Position numbers and translations under genes: made by a program
Part shown: in pieces, positions 45,791-54,397 of the stretch
How positions within the stretch are numbered: position 1 is the first letter of the stretch
How the letters are laid out: each line of letters opens with the position of its first letter
The notes under the pieces: generated by a model
The model's database searches: none
Told to the model about the DNA's origin: nothing
The model's input: the letters and a program-made list of their open reading frames with translations, nothing else
Source of the DNA: a methanogenic archaeon ISO4-H5
GTDB lineage: Archaea; Thermoplasmatota; Thermoplasmata; Methanomassiliicoccales; Methanomethylophilaceae
NCBI GenBank assembly: GCA_001560915.1
Contig: CP014214.1
Location: forward strand, 1,488,001 to 1,552,000
Direction: 5' to 3'
DNA: 64,000 bases

Positions 45791-47035
45791 GTGGACGCAG
45801 ACAAGCAACTTATGGACATGCTCGGAACCCATCCGTGTTACAACGAAGAGGCCCACAGGAAATATGCGCGCATGCATGTGCCCGTGGCTCCCAAGTGCAA
45901 CATACAGTGCAACTACTGCAACAGGAAGTACGACTGCAGCAACGAGTCGCGTCCCGGCGTGACCAGCGAGGTGCTCTCTCCTGAAGAGGCGGTATCCAAA
46001 GTAGGATACGTCCTGGAGAAGATCCCCAACCTGAAGGTCATAGGCATCGCAGGGCCGGGAGACCCCCTTGCAAACGAAGAGACTTTCGCCACGCTGGCAC
46101 TTCTCAAAGAAAGGTATCCTTCCCTCACTCCGTGCATATCCACGAACGGTCTCGCCCTGCCCGCTTCGGTGCAGAGGCTGTACGACCTCGGAGTGAGATT
46201 CGTCACCGTCACCATCAACGCCCCCGACGCGGAGACCGGTGCCAAGATCTACGGCTCTGTCCTCTGGAAGGGGAAGAGATACAAAGGCAAGGAAGGCGCC
46301 GAGATCCTCCTCCGCAACCAGCTGGAAGGCATCAGGATGTGCCACGAGCTGGGTATCCTCGTGAAAGCCAACATAGTCATGGTCCCGGATATGAACGCCA
46401 AAGCCATCCCGGAACTGGTCCGCCTGGTGAAAAAACTCGGTGCGTTCATAGTGAACATCCTCCCGCTCATCCCCGTACCGGGAACCGCTTTCGAGAACGT
46501 CCGCGGACCCACGCCCGCTGAAAGGAAAGCGCTCATGGACGAATGTTCCCTCGACGCGAAGATGATGAGGCACTGCAAACAGTGCCGTGCCGATGCCATC
46601 GGCCTCCTGGGAGAGGACCGCTCCGCAGAATTCACCGGCTGCGGCCTCGGTAAGGGGGACGGATGCGGACCCACCGAATCCTGGTCCAGTCTCGTGAAGA
46701 TCGATACCGGCAAGAGGTTCACCGTCGCGGTCGCCAGCGAAGGCGGGAAGACCGTCGATGCGGGGTTCGGAAGCGCGGGCAGATTCCTCGTGTACAGGGT
46801 GGACGGAGAGGATGTCGAACTGCTCAGAGAAGTAAGACCCAGAGACATGGATTCGTCAACCGCGGGACTCCCCCACAGGGAGCACATCGAAGCTCTCATC
46901 AACCTCCTCGACGACTGCGATATCATCGTCGTGAAGGAGATCGGCGACATGCCGAGGAACGCCATCGAGCACAGGAACAAGAGGATAGTCGTAACCTCCG
47001 ATACCGTGAGAAAGGCAGTTTCCCAACTCTCCTGA
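45791..47035 (+). CDS. nifB: NifB-type radical SAM protein fused to a NifX-like domain
   Basis: 414 residues from a GTG start without Shine-Dalgarno sequence. The radical SAM cluster motif is C36-x3-C40-x2-C43 (PKCNIQCNYCNRKYDC), and the C-terminal core cysteines HCKQCRADAIGLLGE are present. Residues about 300-414 form a NifX/NafY-like domain (FTVAVASEGGKTVDAGFGSA). In nitrogen fixers NifB makes the 8Fe-9S-C cluster of FeMo-co. No nif structural genes are in this window. Bacterial NifB often has this fusion, while many methanogen NifB proteins are the short core. Confidence 0.82.
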   Translation: MDADKQLMDMLGTHPCYNEEAHRKYARMHVPVAPKCNIQCNYCNRKYDCSNESRPGVTSEVLSPEEAVSKVGYVLEKIPNLKVIGIAGPGDPLANEETFATLALLKERYPSLTPCISTNGLALPASVQRLYDLGVRFVTVTINAPDAETGAKIYGSVLWKGKRYKGKEGAEILLRNQLEGIRMCHELGILVKANIVMVPDMNAKAIPELVRLVKKLGAFIVNILPLIPVPGTAFENVRGPTPAERKALMDECSLDAKMMRHCKQCRADAIGLLGEDRSAEFTGCGLGKGDGCGPTESWSSLVKIDTGKRFTVAVASEGGKTVDAGFGSAGRFLVYRVDGEDVELLREVRPRDMDSSTAGLPHREHIEALINLLDDCDIIVVKEIGDMPRNAIEHRNKRIVVTSDTVRKAVSQLS

Positions 47036-47090
47036 ACACCCATCGTATATATGGGAGGAGAATATCCCAGGTTCATTGGAGAGCATCACT

Positions 47091-48866
47091 ATGGAAGCTC
47101 AGGAACTCAGAGACGCATACGTCAATTTCTTCAAATCGAAAGGGCACGCGCACATCAAGTCCGCCTCCCTCATCCCCGAGAACGACCCCACCGTTCTGTT
47201 CACCACCGCAGGAATGCACCCCCTGGTACCCTACCTGCTCGGAGAGAAGCACCCCGCAGGAACCAGGCTCACCGATTACCAGAAATGCGTAAGGACCGGC
47301 GACATCGAGGATGTCGGCGACGCCAGCCACCTCACCTTCTTCGAGATGCTGGGTAACTGGTCCCTCGGAGACTACTTCAAGAAGGAGTCCATCGCCTGGA
47401 GCTTCGAACTCCTCCGCGACGTGCTCCACCTCACCCCCGATCAGCTGGCTGTGACCGCTTTCGCAGGTGACGAGGACGCACCCAAGGACGAGGAGACCGC
47501 CCAGCTCTGGGAGGAACAGGGAATCGCCAAGGACCACATCTTCTTCCTCCCCAAGGAGGACAACTGGTGGGGTCCCGCCGGACAGACCGGTCCCTGCGGT
47601 CCCGACACCGAGATCTTCTTCATCGACAAGACCAAGAAACCCTGCGGTCCCGAGTGCAGGCCCGGCTGCCACTGCGGCTACTACACCGAGATCTGGAACA
47701 ATGTCTTCATGCAGTACTTCAAGGACAAGGACGGAAAGTTCACTCCCCTGAAGCAGAAGAACGTGGACACCGGTATGGGTCTGGAGAGGGCGCTCCGTGT
47801 CCTCTGCGGTACCGAGACCGTCTACGAGACCCCTCTCTTCACCGGCATCATCGGCAAAATCGAGGAGCTCTCCGGCAAGAAGTACGCCGACGACATGAAG
47901 GCATTCAGGGTCGTCGCCGACCACCTCAGGGCATCCACCTTCCTCATCGCCGACGGAGTGGTCCCCACCAAGATGGGTGCGGGTTACATCCTCAGGCGTC
48001 TCATCAGGAGGGCCAGCAGGTACATGTCCTCCCTCGGAATCGAGGAATCCGGCCACATGAAGGATGTGTCCCAGGTCGTCATCAACGAATACTCCGCGGC
48101 ATACCCAGAGCTCAAGCAGAACGAGCAGACCATCCTCACCACCATCACCGAGGAGGAGGAGAAATTCCACAAGAACCTCAGGAAGGGAATGAGGAGGTTC
48201 GAGGAGATGGTCGCCAACAACGGCGATGCCAAGGTGCTCCCCGGAGACAAGGTGTTCCAGCTCTACGACACCTTCGGATTCCCCATCGAACTCACCAAGG
48301 AACTGGCGGAGGAGCGCGGATTCCAGGTCGACGTGGATGACTTCAACGGCAGGTTCAAGCAGCACCAGGAGACCTCTAGGATGGATACCAACCAGACCTT
48401 CAAGGGAGGTCTTGCGGACCACAGCGAGGAGACCACCAAACTCCACACCGCGACCCACCTGCTCAACGCGGCACTCAGGACTCTCATCGACCCTGACATC
48501 CGCCAGAAGGGAAGCAACATCACTCCCGAGAGGCTGAGGTTCGACTTCAACATCGACAGGAAGCTGACTCCCGAGGAGCTCGCATCCATCGAGAAGTACG
48601 TCAACGATGCCATCAAGGCCGACATCCCTGTCGTCTGCGAGGAGATGACCCTCGAAGAGGCACGTGCCAGGAACGCCATCGGTGTCTTCGACAGCAAGTA
48701 CGGCGAGAAGGTCAAGGTCTACACCATGGGCGATGTCTCCTGCGAGATCTGCGGAGGCCCGCACGTACAGCACACCGGCGAACTCCAGGGATTCAAGATC
48801 CAGAAACAGGAGAACGTCGCGGCAGGTGTCAAGCGTATCAAAGCAGTCGTCGGAAAGTTCGACTGA
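47091..48866 (+). CDS. alaS: Alanine--tRNA ligase, short form lacking the C-Ala domain
   Basis: 591 residues. The class II core is complete (FFEMLGNWSLGDYF, GxGLERALRV) and the editing domain has its zinc/water ligands H452, H456, C551 and H558. It stops right after the editing domain, about 280 residues before the end of a standard AlaRS, so the DHHA1/C-Ala region is absent. Length and text resemble short bacterial AlaRS rather than the 900-residue archaeal form. ATG 47091 is supported by ggag at 47078. It faces tRNA-Ala, 123 nt downstream. Confidence 0.9.
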   Translation: MEAQELRDAYVNFFKSKGHAHIKSASLIPENDPTVLFTTAGMHPLVPYLLGEKHPAGTRLTDYQKCVRTGDIEDVGDASHLTFFEMLGNWSLGDYFKKESIAWSFELLRDVLHLTPDQLAVTAFAGDEDAPKDEETAQLWEEQGIAKDHIFFLPKEDNWWGPAGQTGPCGPDTEIFFIDKTKKPCGPECRPGCHCGYYTEIWNNVFMQYFKDKDGKFTPLKQKNVDTGMGLERALRVLCGTETVYETPLFTGIIGKIEELSGKKYADDMKAFRVVADHLRASTFLIADGVVPTKMGAGYILRRLIRRASRYMSSLGIEESGHMKDVSQVVINEYSAAYPELKQNEQTILTTITEEEEKFHKNLRKGMRRFEEMVANNGDAKVLPGDKVFQLYDTFGFPIELTKELAEERGFQVDVDDFNGRFKQHQETSRMDTNQTFKGGLADHSEETTKLHTATHLLNAALRTLIDPDIRQKGSNITPERLRFDFNIDRKLTPEELASIEKYVNDAIKADIPVVCEEMTLEEARARNAIGVFDSKYGEKVKVYTMGDVSCEICGGPHVQHTGELQGFKIQKQENVAAGVKRIKAVVGKFD

Positions 48867-48988
48867 AACCCATTACATTCCAACTGTCTGGGTCATACCC
48901 GGACAGCACTTTTTTCCATTTTCTGACGGGATTAAAAATCAAAATAAATGACGATGGCTCCGCCCATCCGATAGAATTGAAGAATGAG

Positions 48989-49061
48989 TGGACTGGGCGC
49001 GATTTGAACGCGCGACTTCTTGCTTGCAAAGCAAGCGATCTTCCAGCTGATCTACCAGCCC
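48989..49061 (-). tRNA. tRNA-Ala (TGC)
   Basis: Acceptor arms gggctgg/ccagtcc contain the G3:U70 pair that identifies tRNA-Ala to AlaRS. The anticodon arm cttgc-tttgcaa-gcaag gives anticodon TGC, and discriminator A is present. CCA is not encoded. It is convergent with alaS, whose stop lies 122 nt away. Confidence 0.95.
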
Positions 49062-49208
49062 GTTATTTCCCACCATTGAGGTAAATAATATAAATCTTTC
49101 GTCAACGGCCAGATTATCTGGCTGTTAACAAAAGCACACCATCATAACGGATTTTTATAGAATTGCGACAATCCCTTCGCATATCCCAGATATGCGGAAA
49201 GGTGCAAC

Positions 49209-50270
49209 ATGTACGCCCTAGGAAAGAAACTGAGAATGTCCGTCTTCGGAAAGAGCCATGCCCCCTGCGTAGGCTGCGTATTGGAGGGTGTCCCCCGCGG
49301 AACGGAGATAGATACCGAGGCGATGATACATGAGCTCGCACTCCGCAAGCCTTCCAAAGGCATCGGTACCGACCGTGTCGAGAAGGACCTTCCCCACATC
49401 GTGACCGGAATTGCTGACGGCAAGGCTGACGGCAACCCGATTATAATCGAGATCATGAACGGCGATGTGGACGATTCCAAGTATCTGCCGTTCATGGAGA
49501 CTCCCCGCCCCGGACATGCGGACCTCCCTGCATTGCTGGAACTCCCCAAATTCGATATCACCGGCGGAGGCCAATTCTCCGGCAGACTCACCGCCCCCAT
49601 CGTGGCGGCAGGCAGCATCGCCAGGAAACTCCTGGAGGAGAAGGGGATCCGCATCGGTGCCTTCTGCAGATCCATCGGACCCGTGAAGGATGGATCCGAC
49701 CGCACCCTGGAAGATACGAGGGAATCCAGAAAATATCCCACCCGCGCCTGCGACGAAACACTCAACAGAAGATTCGACGAATGCATCATGGCCGCCAGAG
49801 CGGACAAGGACAGTGTCGGAGGAGTGGTGGAATGTATCATCACCGGTGTCCCCATAGGTTTCGGCGGCATCTGGTTCGAATCGCTTGACGCAGAGCTGGC
49901 ACATGCCATGTTCGGTATCCCCGCTTGTAAGGGCGTGGAATTCGGAAAGGGCTTTGCCATCACCGAGATGAGGGGTTCGCAGTCCAACGACGCATACCGC
50001 TTCGATGACGGAAGGATAATCACAAAGACAAACAACATGGGCGGAATAGTCGGCGGAATGGCCGACGGTGCGGATATCGTGTTCCGCGTAGCGTTCAAGC
50101 CCACCCCGTCCATAGGCGCCAAACAAGAAACGGTCAATCTCAAGACCTGCGAGAATGCCGAGCTTGAGATCAAGGGCAGGCACGACCCGTGCATAGCACC
50201 GCGTGCAGTATCCGTGGTCGAGGCCGTAGCGGCACTCGTACTGGCGGACCAGATGGAGAGAGGACTATGA
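49209..50270 (+). CDS. aroC: Chorismate synthase
   Basis: 353 residues, complete, with the family blocks GKSHAPCVGCVLEGVPRG, RPGHAD, SGRLTAPIVAAGSIARKLL and TKTNNMGGIVGGMADGADI. It makes chorismate from EPSP with reduced FMN, feeding aromatic amino acids. Overlaps the chorismate mutase gene by ATGA, an obvious functional operon. Confidence 0.95.
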   Translation: MYALGKKLRMSVFGKSHAPCVGCVLEGVPRGTEIDTEAMIHELALRKPSKGIGTDRVEKDLPHIVTGIADGKADGNPIIIEIMNGDVDDSKYLPFMETPRPGHADLPALLELPKFDITGGGQFSGRLTAPIVAAGSIARKLLEEKGIRIGAFCRSIGPVKDGSDRTLEDTRESRKYPTRACDETLNRRFDECIMAARADKDSVGGVVECIITGVPIGFGGIWFESLDAELAHAMFGIPACKGVEFGKGFAITEMRGSQSNDAYRFDDGRIITKTNNMGGIVGGMADGADIVFRVAFKPTPSIGAKQETVNLKTCENAELEIKGRHDPCIAPRAVSVVEAVAALVLADQMERGL

Positions 50271-50548
50271 GCGATATGCTGGAAGTACTGAGAACCGACA
50301 TAGCCGAATGCGACCGCGAGATAATGGTCATCCTCAGGAAGAGACTCGATCTGGCGATCTCCATCGGAAAGTACAAGGCAGAGCACGGTATGGGGGCACA
50401 TAATCCCTCCGTCGAGAAACGTGTAATCGAGAGATACCGTGAGATTGCGGTGGAACTCGGGATGAACCCTGACATCGCAGAGAGGATCTGCAGATGCATC
50501 ATGGAAGAATCCGTCGCCAACGAAGAGGCAGTAATCGATAAGGTATGA
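50267..50548 (+). CDS. Chorismate mutase (AroQ class)
   Basis: A 93-residue all-helical AroQ-type mutase: VLRTDIAECDREIMVILRKR, IGKYKAEHGM and the C-terminal ERICRCIMEES helix. It converts chorismate to prephenate and follows aroC with a 4-nt overlap. The next gene, a membrane protein, also overlaps by ATGA. Confidence 0.88.
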   Translation: MSDMLEVLRTDIAECDREIMVILRKRLDLAISIGKYKAEHGMGAHNPSVEKRVIERYREIAVELGMNPDIAERICRCIMEESVANEEAVIDKV

Positions 50549-50859
50549 ACATGACAGACGTTGCCAACCTGAAGAAAAGAATGCTCATCCTGGGTATCGC
50601 ATCCGCAGTAATCCTTGTGGGACTTACAGTGCTCTGCGCCCTGAAGTTCAGCACCCTCGAAAAATCCGGGATGATTCTGTACATGATGGCCGTTCCGATC
50701 TTCATGACCGTACTGGCCTTTGCCTTCGGATATCTGGATATCAACGAGAAGATGGATGACGATGATATCACGTACATGCTCCGCAGGACCTACATCTTCG
50801 GAGGCGTGATGTTCACCATCACTCTCATCGCAGAACTGGCACTGTATCTCAGCACCTGA
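50545..50859 (+). CDS. Uncharacterised three-helix membrane protein
   Basis: 104 residues with hydrophobic segments at about 13-34, 42-63 and 83-101 and no recognised domain. Translationally coupled to chorismate mutase (ATGA overlap). A role related to aromatic metabolism is guesswork. Confidence 0.7.
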   Translation: MNMTDVANLKKRMLILGIASAVILVGLTVLCALKFSTLEKSGMILYMMAVPIFMTVLAFAFGYLDINEKMDDDDITYMLRRTYIFGGVMFTITLIAELALYLST

Positions 50860-50873
50860 TTTTTGAATCTAAT

Positions 50874-50894
50874 AAAACCGGCCGTAAGGCCGGT
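50874..50894 (-). terminator. Terminator of ilvD
   Basis: accggcc-gtaa-ggccggt (50877-50894), followed on the minus strand by a T run (50874-50877), just after the ilvD stop. Confidence 0.65.
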
Positions 50895-50902
50895 AAATAG
50901 TT

Positions 50903-52549
50903 TCACTCGAGGTAAGCTCCGTTCACACCGTTGGTGACGAGCTTCCTGTACTTCTTCTGAACGCCGGTGACGGGGCGCTCGACGATCTTGACCTTCTCGA
51001 GACGGGCTTTGATCTCCTCGTCGGTGAGTCTCGCGTTGAGCTTCCTGTTGGGGATGTCGATATCGATGATGTCCCCGTCCTGGAGAGCGGCGATGGGTCC
51101 GCGCTCGTAGGCTTCGGGAGAGATGTGTCCGATGGCTCCTCCCCTGGTGGCTCCGGAGAACCTACCGTCGGTGATGAGGGCGACGGACTCTCCGAGTCCC
51201 ATTCCCTGGATGATACTGGTGGGGGAGAGCATCTCAGGCATTCCGGGAGCTCCCTTGGGTCCCTCGTACCTGATGACGATGACGTCTCCTGCGACGATCT
51301 TGCCTGCCCTGATGGCGGCGTTGGCATCGAGCTCGGAGTCGAAACACTTGGCCTTTCCGGAGAAGACCATCATCTTGGGGCTCACGGCAGCCTGCTTGAT
51401 GACGGATCCGAGAGGAGCGATGTTTCCCTTCAGAATGGCGATTCCGCCCTGCTTATGGTAGGGATTGTCGACTGGCCTGAGAACGTCCTCGTCGAGGACC
51501 TTGGCACTGTTGGCGATCTCCATGACGGAACGTCCGTTGACGGTGTCAGCATCCTCCAGGAACTGCTGCAGCCTCTTGAGCACTGCAGGGATTCCTCCCG
51601 CATTGTCGAGGTCGCGGATGTGGTATGCTCCTGCGGGCCTGAGGCTGGTGATGTGGGGGATGACACGGGAGATCTTGTCGAACTCGTCGAGAGATACGGG
51701 GCATCCGAACTCCTTGGAAATGGCGGGGATATGGAGGGCGGTGTTGGTGGATCCTCCGATGGCCATGTCGACGCAGATCGCATTGTGAATGGAGTGTGCG
51801 TTGACGATGTCGCGGGGCTTGATGCCTTTCCTGGCGAGCTCTACGATTTTCTTTCCGGATTCCTTGGCGATCTCCAGCTTCTTTGCATCGAGTGCGAGGG
51901 AGGTTCCGCAGCCGGTCAGGGACATTCCCATGGTCTCGGTCAGACAGGCCATGGTGTTGGCGGTGAAGAGTCCGGAGCAGCTTCCCGCGCCGGGACAGGC
52001 CTGACACTCCACCTTGTGGAGGTATTCCTCGTTCTCCTTGCCTACCTGGACCTTTCCGATGGCCTCGAAGACTGTCTGGAGGTCCATGCCGCTCTCGACG
52101 CCGTTTCCTGCCTCCATGGCACCTCCGGTGACGATGATGGCGGGGATGTTCATCCTTCCGGCAGCCATGAGCATACCGGGGGTGACCTTGTCACAGTTGC
52201 TGACTCCGACCCAACCGTCCATGGCGTGTCCTTCCACCATGACCTCGCAGCAGTCGGAGATGACCTCACGGGAGATGAGAGAGTATCTCATTCCCTTGTG
52301 TCCCATGGCGATTCCGTCGCAGACAGCGGGGGTTCCGAATACGAAGGGGACTCCTCCCGCTTCCCTGATTCCCTCTTTGACGGCTTCCACGATCTTGTTG
52401 AGGTGGATGTGCCCGGGAACTACCTCGTTCCAGGAGTTGGCTATTCCGATGAAAGGTTTGTCAAAATCCTCGTCCACAAGTCCGTCGGCCCTGAGCAGAC
52501 TCCTTGCGGGTGCGGCATCGACTCCGTGTTTGATGACGTCGCTTCTCAT
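50903..52549 (-). CDS. ilvD: Dihydroxy-acid dehydratase
   Basis: 548 residues from ATG 52549. Fe-S cluster ligands include C119 in VGVSNCDK and the CQACPGAGSCSG block near 190; the C-terminal GRFSGATRG is also typical. It makes 2-keto acids for branched-chain amino acids. A longer frame is shadowed by promoter sequence, and ATG 52549 matches the family start (MRSDVIKHG). Monocistronic. Confidence 0.94.
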   Translation of the reverse strand: MRSDVIKHGVDAAPARSLLRADGLVDEDFDKPFIGIANSWNEVVPGHIHLNKIVEAVKEGIREAGGVPFVFGTPAVCDGIAMGHKGMRYSLISREVISDCCEVMVEGHAMDGWVGVSNCDKVTPGMLMAAGRMNIPAIIVTGGAMEAGNGVESGMDLQTVFEAIGKVQVGKENEEYLHKVECQACPGAGSCSGLFTANTMACLTETMGMSLTGCGTSLALDAKKLEIAKESGKKIVELARKGIKPRDIVNAHSIHNAICVDMAIGGSTNTALHIPAISKEFGCPVSLDEFDKISRVIPHITSLRPAGAYHIRDLDNAGGIPAVLKRLQQFLEDADTVNGRSVMEIANSAKVLDEDVLRPVDNPYHKQGGIAILKGNIAPLGSVIKQAAVSPKMMVFSGKAKCFDSELDANAAIRAGKIVAGDVIVIRYEGPKGAPGMPEMLSPTSIIQGMGLGESVALITDGRFSGATRGGAIGHISPEAYERGPIAALQDGDIIDIDIPNRKLNARLTDEEIKARLEKVKIVERPVTGVQKKYRKLVTNGVNGAYLE

Positions 52550-52576
52550 GATATCTGGATGAGTATCTGCGTCACG

Positions 52577-52585
52577 TATAAAAAC
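52577..52585 (-). promoter_or_regulatory. TATA box of ilvD
   Basis: On the minus strand gtttttata, about 30 nt before ATG 52549, gives a very short leader. Confidence 0.6.
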
Positions 52586-52676
52586 TATGGACTGACCTGA
52601 TAAGGATGGTTTCACCATCCTAAAGGGGGGATACCCCGATAGAAATGTACAGGAATTACCTGGGAAGTGGTTTTAT

Positions 52677-52991
52677 TCAGTTGCTGCGGAGGACGATCTC
52701 GATGTTGACGCCATCGGGAACCTGGATCCTCATCAGCTGCCTGAGAGCACGCTCGTCCGCGTCGAGGTCGATAAGCCTCTTGTGGATGCGCATCTCCCAC
52801 CTGTCATAGGTCTCGCTTCCCTCTCCGTCAGGAGATTTCCTGCAGGCGACCTTGAGCTTCTTGGTAGGGAGGGGAACGGGTCCGCGGATGGCTACGCCGG
52901 TCCTCTGAGAAATGCCCTTGATCTGGTTGCAAACGCTGTCAACCATGGTAGGGTCGGTGCCGCTGAGAGAGATTCTAGCACGCTGGGACAT
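52677..52991 (-). CDS. rps10: Small-subunit ribosomal protein S10 (uS10)
   Basis: 104 residues from ATG 52991, starting [14 protein letters not shown] and containing [20 protein letters not shown]. Last gene of the str operon, following tuf in the conserved archaeal order. An in-frame ATG upstream at 53015 is less likely. Confidence 0.95.
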   Translation of the reverse strand: MSQRARISLSGTDPTMVDSVCNQIKGISQRTGVAIRGPVPLPTKKLKVACRKSPDGEGSETYDRWEMRIHKRLIDLDADERALRQLMRIQVPDGVNIEIVLRSN

Positions 52992-53051
52992 TTGTATACC
53001 TCTTAGGTTTGACAAGGGAGAGGGGCGAACCCCTCATCCCTTATCGGGAAT

Positions 53052-54314
53052 TCAGTTTGCGCGCTCGACTGCGGTGCAGACACCAGCAGCGACAGTCTGT
53101 CCCATGTCACGGATTGCAAACCTTCCGAGCGGGGGGAAGTCCTTTGCGGGCTCGATGACGAGGGGCTTCATGGGCTTGAGCTTGACGACTGCGTTGTCAC
53201 CGTTCTTCAGGAAGGACAGGTCGGTGAGGGGCTTTCCAGCGCGGGATGCCTGGATGATCTCAACGAACTGGCATGCGACCTGAGCGGTGTGGACGTGGAA
53301 CACAGGAGTGTATCCGACGGTGATGACAGAGGGGTGGTTGAGCACGATGATCTGTGCGGTGAAGGTCTTTGCGACTGCAGGGGGGTTGTCAACAGGTCCT
53401 GCGACGTCTCCCCTCTTGATGTCGTTCTTTGCGACTCCACCGACGTTGAATCCGATGTTGTCTCCGGGCTCTGCCTTGGCCATCTGCTCGTGGTGCATCT
53501 CGATGGATTTGACGACTCCGCTGACGTGGGAAGGCTCGAAGATGACCTTGGTGTTGGGGGTCATGACTCCGGTCTCGACACGGCCGACAGGAACGGTTCC
53601 GATACCGGTGATGGTGTAGACATCCTGAACGGGGACACGGAGGGGCTTCTCGGTGTGCTTCTCGGGAACGCTGAGTGCGTCGAGTGCCTGGATGAGGGTG
53701 GGGCCCTTGTACCAGGGGGTGTTGGCGGAAGCGGTCTTGATGTTGTCGCCCATGTATGCGGAGACGGGGATGAAGGGGATGTTCTCGACCTTGTTTCCGA
53801 CCATCTTCAGGAGCTTGGACATTCCCTCTTTGGCCTCGTTGTACTTGGCCTCGTCGTATTTGACGGCGTCCATCTTGTTGATGGCGATGATGATCTGCTT
53901 TACACCGAGGGTGGTTGCAAGGAAGACGTGCTCCTTGGTCTGTGCCTGAGGACCCTCGATTGCGGAACAGGTGATGATAGCTGCATCGGCCTGGGAGGTA
54001 CCAGTGATCATGTTCTTGACGAAGTCACGGTGTCCGGGTGCGTCGATGACGGTGAAGAAGTACTTGTCGGTCTCGAACTTCTTGTGGGCAACGTCGATGG
54101 TAACTCCACGCTCCCTCTCCTCCTTGAGTCCATCCATGACCCAGGCGAAGTAGAAGGATCCCTTTCCTTTCTCCTCAGCTTCTTTCTTGTATTTCTCGAT
54201 GATGTGGGGGTCGATTGCACCGGTCTCGAGCAGGATCCTTCCGGTCAGGGTGGATTTTCCGTGGTCGACGTGTCCGATGATGACGAGGTTCATGTGCGGT
54301 TTGTTGCTTGCCAT
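53052..54314 (-). CDS. tuf: Elongation factor 1-alpha
   Basis: 420 residues. GTP motifs GHVDHGKS (14-21), DAPGHRDF and NKMD are present, followed by domains II and III. It delivers aminoacyl-tRNA to the ribosome. Fourth gene of the str operon. Confidence 0.97.
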   Translation of the reverse strand: MASNKPHMNLVIIGHVDHGKSTLTGRILLETGAIDPHIIEKYKKEAEEKGKGSFYFAWVMDGLKEERERGVTIDVAHKKFETDKYFFTVIDAPGHRDFVKNMITGTSQADAAIITCSAIEGPQAQTKEHVFLATTLGVKQIIIAINKMDAVKYDEAKYNEAKEGMSKLLKMVGNKVENIPFIPVSAYMGDNIKTASANTPWYKGPTLIQALDALSVPEKHTEKPLRVPVQDVYTITGIGTVPVGRVETGVMTPNTKVIFEPSHVSGVVKSIEMHHEQMAKAEPGDNIGFNVGGVAKNDIKRGDVAGPVDNPPAVAKTFTAQIIVLNHPSVITVGYTPVFHVHTAQVACQFVEIIQASRAGKPLTDLSFLKNGDNAVVKLKPMKPLVIEPAKDFPPLGRFAIRDMGQTVAAGVCTAVERAN

Positions 54315-54397
54315 GTCTGTCTCTCCTTTTAGTTAACTGCGAACTAGGTTTTTTGTCGATAAGGGTGTTTATATTTAAAGGTTTTAGATGCTCACGC

